Shown: positions 60,144 to 64,000 of the stretch, piece after piece
Numbering within the stretch: position 1 is the first letter of the stretch
Layout: each line of letters opens with the position of its first letter
Source of the DNA: Pseudomonas reactans
Lineage (GTDB): Bacteria; Pseudomonadota; Gammaproteobacteria; Pseudomonadales; Pseudomonadaceae
Assembly (NCBI RefSeq): GCF_013385825.1
Contig: NZ_JACAPG010000020.1
Location: 209,754 to 273,753, forward strand
DNA length: 64,000 nucleotides
Reading direction: 5' to 3'
Program-made: the position numbers and the translations under genes
The notes under the pieces: generated by a model
Database searches by the model: none
What the model was told of the DNA's origin: nothing
What the model saw: the letters and a program-made list of their open reading frames with translations, nothing else

Positions 60144-62882
60144 ATGGGTCACCGATCACCTGCACCGTTGGCATTGGCCATCCTCTGTGCTGCTATCCAC
60201 AGCGCGATTTTCCAGCCGTCCCAGGCATTGGCCGCAGAGGCCAGCGGCGCGCCGAGTGATCAGGCGACGCGTTTCTTCGACATTCCTGCGCAACCGCTGA
60301 CCACTGCACTCAGCGCATTCGCCCGCCAGGCCAACCTGCAACTGGGCCTGGAAGCCGGGCTAGTGGATGGACTGCAAGCCTCAGCCTTGCGCGGCAACTT
60401 CACCCAGGAGCAAGCCCTGCAACGCCTGCTCGGCAATGCACCGGTGAACTGGAAAATCGACAACCAACGCAGCTTGATTCTCAGCCGTCGCGATGGCGCC
60501 AATGCAGGTATCAACGACCTCGACGATTCCGAAATGCTCGGTCCCGTGACCATCAAGGGCGGCGAGACCAGCCGCTTGACCGGTGCCGCCGCGCAGGTCT
60601 ACACCAAGGCCGGCTCCAGCGTGTTCATCTCGGGCGAGACCATCAACCGTTTCCGTGGCTCCTCCCCCGCCGATATCCTCAAGGGTGTGCCCGGCGTACA
60701 AACCGGCGATGCCCGCAATGGCGGCGCACTGGACGTGAACATCCGAGGTATCCAGGGCCAAAGCCGAGTGCCGGTGACCATCGACGGCAGCCAGCAGGCC
60801 ATCGATGCCTACCGTGGCTACAGCGGCATGCAACAGCGCAGCTACATCGACCCCGACCTGATCAGCGAAATCAGCGTGGACAAAGGCCCCAGTCTCGGCG
60901 CCGACGCGGCGGGCGCCATTGGCGGCATGGTCAAGATGAAGACCTTGCAACCCAAAGACATCCTCAAGGACGGCGAAACCTACGGCGTGCGCCTCAAGGG
61001 CGATTTGTCGAGCAACAGCGTGGAAGCACCCGGCACCTACAAGGCCACGCCGCACCATGGCAGCAATGGCCTGGGCGGTTCCCCTGCGCATTCCGGCAGC
61101 GTGGCATTCGCCAGCACCGGCGAGACGGTGGATTTCGTCGCGGCCTATTCCCAGCGCCAAAGCGGCAACTATTACGCGGGTAAAAAGGGCTTCAAGAAGT
61201 ACCAGGTGTTCCAGCAAGTGCGTAAATACGACCCGAAAACCAGGAAGTACGTCTACGTCACCCAAGAGGCCAACACCGCCGCCAAATTCTTCAAGCCCGA
61301 CAGCGAAGTGTTCAACACCTCGAGCGACGCGGAGTCGGTACTGCTCAAGGCGATCCTCAAGCCGGCGACGGACCAGAAACTGGAGCTGACCTACCGCTAC
61401 ACCGATGGCCACTACGGCGAAGTGATGCCCTCGCAGATCATCCGCAATACCAGCGGCAGCGTGCCGCAATGGGACCCGGGAAGCATGCGCATCAACGCCT
61501 ACACCGCGCGCTATACCTACAAGCCCGAAGACAACCCGCTAATCGATTTGAGCGCCAACGTCTGGGCCACCAAAGCCCAGAGCGAAGCCTTCAACGGCCT
61601 GGTAACGGTGACGCCACTCTACGGCCATGAAGACGATGCCGACCCGCTCGGCGATACCTACAAGGACGCCCTGCGCAACCGCACCAAGGACAAACGCTGG
61701 GGCGTGGACCTGAGCAACACCTCGCGTTTCGACACTCGCGCCGGCAAGTTCGCCTGGACCTACGGGGGCTCTTACCAGACCGAAGACCTGGGCCCCGATG
61801 ACAACTCGCCGGTGCTGCTGTCGGACCTGCAAAAGAACCGCTTCATCCGTAGTGGCGAACGTGAAGAAAGCAGCCTGGTGACGTCGCTTGAATGGTCACC
61901 GATCAAGCGCCTGACACTGACGGCGGGCGGACGCTACAGCGAATTCAGCAGCAAGGACCACAACCGCAAGGCCAGCCCCGCCACGTTCGGCCCGGACCGC
62001 AAACCGACCAGCTACACCTTCGCGCCGCCCATTGAACGGCAGGACCAGGCCTTCGCACCGTCCTTCGGCGTAAAGCTGAACCTGACCGACAACAGCTTCG
62101 TCTACCTCAACTACAACGAAGGCGTGCGCATGCCGAGCCTGTTCGAGTCGACCCTGGGCCTGTTCACGGCCGCCGTGCCGACCGATGGCATCAAGCCCGA
62201 GCGCAGCAAGAATTGGGAATTCGGCGCCAGTACGTTGCAAAACAGCATACTGATTGACGGCGATACCGCCGCGGCCAAACTCGCCTATTTCAACAACGAG
62301 ATCGAAAACTACATCACCCGTGACTACACCGACATCTTTGCAGGCAACCTGCAGAACGTCGACAGCTTCACGGTCAAGGGTATCGAGCTGCAAACCAGCT
62401 ATGACATGGGCCGGGTGTTCACCGACATCTCCGCCACCTATTACCTGAATGCCAAGACCTGCGCGCCGGACATCGCGAAGAAACTACGCGAAGAAGACAA
62501 CCCTTCCACACCCAATTGTGTGGACGGCGGCTTCCCGGGCTCCTACACCAACACCCAGAACCCACCCAAATACTCTGTGAACACCACTCTGGGCAGCCGC
62601 TGGTTTGACAACCGTCTCGTCCTCGGCGGACGCATGGTCTACAACAGCGCACCCACCGCCAAACTGGACAAGTCGTGGAATAACGGCATCACCACTAACC
62701 AGATGTACTACCGAAAGTCGGCGATCTACGACCTGTTCGCCAGTTTCGAAATCGTCAAAGGCACCCAGCTGGACTTCTCGGTACAGAACCTCACCAACGT
62801 CTACTACCTGGACCCGCTGGCTCAAAGCTTCATGCCCGCGCCTGGGCGAACATTGCGCACGGGGCTGACCGTCAAGTTCTGA
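60144..62882 (+). CDS. TonB-dependent outer-membrane receptor with signalling domain (HasR/heme-receptor-like)
   Basis: This 912-residue receptor has a signal peptide (about 1-31, ending ALA), a periplasmic STN signalling domain (about 45-115), a plug domain (about 145-270: VNIRGIQGQSRVPVTIDG) and a 22-strand barrel ending in Phe (LTVKF). The plug pattern with RGYSG and RSYIDPDLI resembles HasR and hemoglobin/heme receptors more than ferric-siderophore receptors. With the sigma/FecR pair upstream and TonB downstream it forms a cell-surface signalling uptake locus. Heme or hemophore as ligand is an inference; no hemophore gene is seen before the window ends. Confidence 0.82.
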   Translation: MGHRSPAPLALAILCAAIHSAIFQPSQALAAEASGAPSDQATRFFDIPAQPLTTALSAFARQANLQLGLEAGLVDGLQASALRGNFTQEQALQRLLGNAPVNWKIDNQRSLILSRRDGANAGINDLDDSEMLGPVTIKGGETSRLTGAAAQVYTKAGSSVFISGETINRFRGSSPADILKGVPGVQTGDARNGGALDVNIRGIQGQSRVPVTIDGSQQAIDAYRGYSGMQQRSYIDPDLISEISVDKGPSLGADAAGAIGGMVKMKTLQPKDILKDGETYGVRLKGDLSSNSVEAPGTYKATPHHGSNGLGGSPAHSGSVAFASTGETVDFVAAYSQRQSGNYYAGKKGFKKYQVFQQVRKYDPKTRKYVYVTQEANTAAKFFKPDSEVFNTSSDAESVLLKAILKPATDQKLELTYRYTDGHYGEVMPSQIIRNTSGSVPQWDPGSMRINAYTARYTYKPEDNPLIDLSANVWATKAQSEAFNGLVTVTPLYGHEDDADPLGDTYKDALRNRTKDKRWGVDLSNTSRFDTRAGKFAWTYGGSYQTEDLGPDDNSPVLLSDLQKNRFIRSGEREESSLVTSLEWSPIKRLTLTAGGRYSEFSSKDHNRKASPATFGPDRKPTSYTFAPPIERQDQAFAPSFGVKLNLTDNSFVYLNYNEGVRMPSLFESTLGLFTAAVPTDGIKPERSKNWEFGASTLQNSILIDGDTAAAKLAYFNNEIENYITRDYTDIFAGNLQNVDSFTVKGIELQTSYDMGRVFTDISATYYLNAKTCAPDIAKKLREEDNPSTPNCVDGGFPGSYTNTQNPPKYSVNTTLGSRWFDNRLVLGGRMVYNSAPTAKLDKSWNNGITTNQMYYRKSAIYDLFASFEIVKGTQLDFSVQNLTNVYYLDPLAQSFMPAPGRTLRTGLTVKF

Positions 62883-62903
62883 TATTACCGTTGAGTTGAA
62901 TCG

Positions 62904-62930
62904 CGGGATGCCCTTTTGGCATCCCGTTTT
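62904..62930 (+). terminator. Rho-independent terminator after the receptor gene
   Basis: CGGGATGCC pairs with GGCATCCCG around a CTTTT loop, followed by four T. It may set a lower level for the tonB gene beyond. Confidence 0.8.
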
Positions 62931-62954
62931 ACGTTGATCCCTATTGATGAACCC

Positions 62955-63749
62955 ATGATTCCCAAGACAGCCCCGGACTACCTCAATCCACCGCGCAAGG
63001 CCCTGTGGAGTGTTGCCACACTGATCACCCTGAGCGTCTATGCCGGCCTTATCGCCTGGTGGCTGCATACGCCCAGCGTGTTAGTCGCCGAAGCCGCCCC
63101 CGCAGCGATGATGATCGAATTGGCCGCCGCCCCCGTAGCCCAGGCGGTGCAAGAAGACCTGCAAGTGGCGCCAGATAAAGTGGTGCAGAAACAGCTGAAT
63201 ACGCCGTCGGAAAAACCGCCAAGGGAAGTGCCCAGGAAAATAGTCGCCGCAACTCGGCCGAGTATGGCGAAAACCGTGACGTCCCCGCTTCAGGACACTG
63301 CCCGAGGCACTTACTCGTCCGCACCGAATCACGCTGCCGAGTTCGAGACCGCGCCGAAAAAACAGGACGAACAACCGGCACCTTCCACCACCACAGCACC
63401 GCCCAAACTGGACACGCACACGGCCGATACCACCGCCGCCAATCAATCTTCACGCGGTGCGGCCGACCCGGCGCAAAAGGTGCAATGGGAAGCCGAACTG
63501 CTTGCCCACCTGGAACGGTACAAGCGTTATCCGCAAAACGCCCGCGATCGAGGCGACCGGGGCGTGGCGTATCTGCGCTTCGAGATCGATAGCAACGGCA
63601 AGGTGCTCAGCGCCAGCATCGTGCGCTCGGCCGGTTTTACCGAACTGGACACTGCAACGCTGGATATGATCAACCGTGCGTCCCCTGTTCCGCGCCCGCC
63701 GGAGGGAAGCAAGACGCGGTTTACGGTGCCCGTGGTCTTTGCAAAGTGA
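62955..63749 (+). CDS. TonB-family energy transducer
   Basis: This 264-residue inner-membrane protein has an N-terminal helix (about 15-38: ALWSVATLITLSVYAGLIAW), a Pro/Ala/Lys-rich periplasmic spacer (about 60-170) and a C-terminal TonB domain (about 175-264: YKRYPQNARDRGDRGVAYLR). It links proton motive force to the receptor upstream, like HasB for HasR. The SxxxH helix motif typical of TonB is not obvious, as in some dedicated paralogues. The ATG is fixed by the end of the preceding non-coding part. Confidence 0.85.
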   Translation: MIPKTAPDYLNPPRKALWSVATLITLSVYAGLIAWWLHTPSVLVAEAAPAAMMIELAAAPVAQAVQEDLQVAPDKVVQKQLNTPSEKPPREVPRKIVAATRPSMAKTVTSPLQDTARGTYSSAPNHAAEFETAPKKQDEQPAPSTTTAPPKLDTHTADTTAANQSSRGAADPAQKVQWEAELLAHLERYKRYPQNARDRGDRGVAYLRFEIDSNGKVLSASIVRSAGFTELDTATLDMINRASPVPRPPEGSKTRFTVPVVFAK

Positions 63750-63800
63750 AAGCAAAGTGAAGCCAACGTGAGGACGAAGTGAGGGCAGAGTGAGCGTTGT
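63746..63800 (+). repeat. Five 11-bp tandem repeats starting with GTGA
   Basis: GTGA occurs at 63746, 63757, 63768, 63779 and 63790, exactly 11 bases apart, within units of consensus GTGARGVCRAA. The first unit overlaps the tonB stop codon. The period equals one helical turn and is not a multiple of three. Confidence 0.7.
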
Positions 63801-63964
63801 TTGCAAAGAGAGAATTACATGCAGCAACAGCTTTTGATCAATCGCCCTCGGAGCCTACGCTAACGTCAGGAGGCGCCGGGCGTGAGGTATTCCGAAAAAG
63901 CCCGAAAAAACTAATAAAAGACTTATAAAAAAATAAGCTTTGAATAAGCCTTCAAGGGGAAATC

Positions 63965-64000
63965 TTGAATAGCACATCATCCCACGTTCAGTTCATCAAT
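63965..64000 (+). CDS. Possible start of next gene (TTG start, cut by window end)
   Basis: AAGGGG six bases before a TTG is followed by 11 open codons (LNSTSSHVQFIN; first residue would be Met). A hydrophilic start with Ser/Thr and no recognised family. In has-type loci a hemophore or an exoprotein could stand here, but nothing proves it. Confidence 0.3.
   Translation, partial: MNSTSSHVQFIN

Overview
The window is chromosomal DNA of a Pseudomonas, almost certainly of the P. fluorescens group. The order ppsR-ppsA-estX-rraA-cmaX-cfrX-cmpX-sigX-oprF-cobA-kinase-narK-nasT-nasS is the one I recall from P. aeruginosa. The rlmL-rmf-pyrD run, a GntR-type prp operon with acnD/prpF, and many REP palindromes also fit. 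I see no rRNA, tRNA, CRISPR array, insertion sequence or prophage. About 53 protein genes account for most of the sequence.

Layout. 1-3.3 kb: end of guanine deaminase, a GntR regulator and a BenE-type permease. 3.3-12.2 kb: housekeeping genes (yggL, dacB, a CHASE-PAS-GGDEF diguanylate cyclase, rlmL, rmf with a strongly structured leader, pyrD). 12.3-15.05 kb: four minus-strand genes that look like the remnant of an SPI-1-type type III secretion island (IagB-like transglycosylase, HilA-like DNA-binding domain, a 73-residue SPOA protein, a secretin lacking its hallmark motif). 15.2-20.9 kb: nitrate assimilation control and uptake (nasS, nasT, an ANTAR-type leader and terminator, nitrate transporter, PP2C-kinase fusion, cobA), but nirB, nirD and the nitrate reductase gene expected between kinase and cobA are absent. 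20.9-30 kb: the oprF/sigX/cmpX/cfrX/cmaX envelope cluster, rraA, a lipase-like hydrolase, and ppsA/ppsR.

30.2-37.2 kb is the most striking region. A MocR regulator diverges from a compact five-gene unit: an EamA exporter; a single polypeptide joining a JAB/JAMM metalloprotease, a ubiquitin-like sulfur carrier ending in Gly-Gly, a ThiF/MoeB E1 and a rhodanese; a cysteine-synthase-family enzyme; a serine acetyltransferase with an extra C-terminal domain; and an AlaX-type tRNA editing protein. It reads as a self-contained protein-thiocarboxylate route to cysteine or a cysteine-like amino acid, with export and a translational safeguard. It is followed on the opposite strand by an unknown protein with three coiled-coil repeats, a type-III-signal-like N terminus and an hrp-box-like upstream element.

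38.4-46.7 kb: the methylcitrate operon prpR-B-C-acnD-prpF-prpD. 47-50 kb: a retropepsin / inactive transglutaminase-7TM / ATP-grasp module. 50-53 kb: pabB, thrH and cysH. 53.4-57.7 kb: an NCS1 permease with an Asp/Glu-racemase-superfamily enzyme whose first catalytic Cys is Gly, then a LysR/SDR pair. 57.7-64 kb: a HAD phosphatase, then a Fur-controlled FecI/FecR/TonB-receptor/TonB set resembling a heme or hemophore uptake locus, running off the window behind an exact 11-bp-period repeat.
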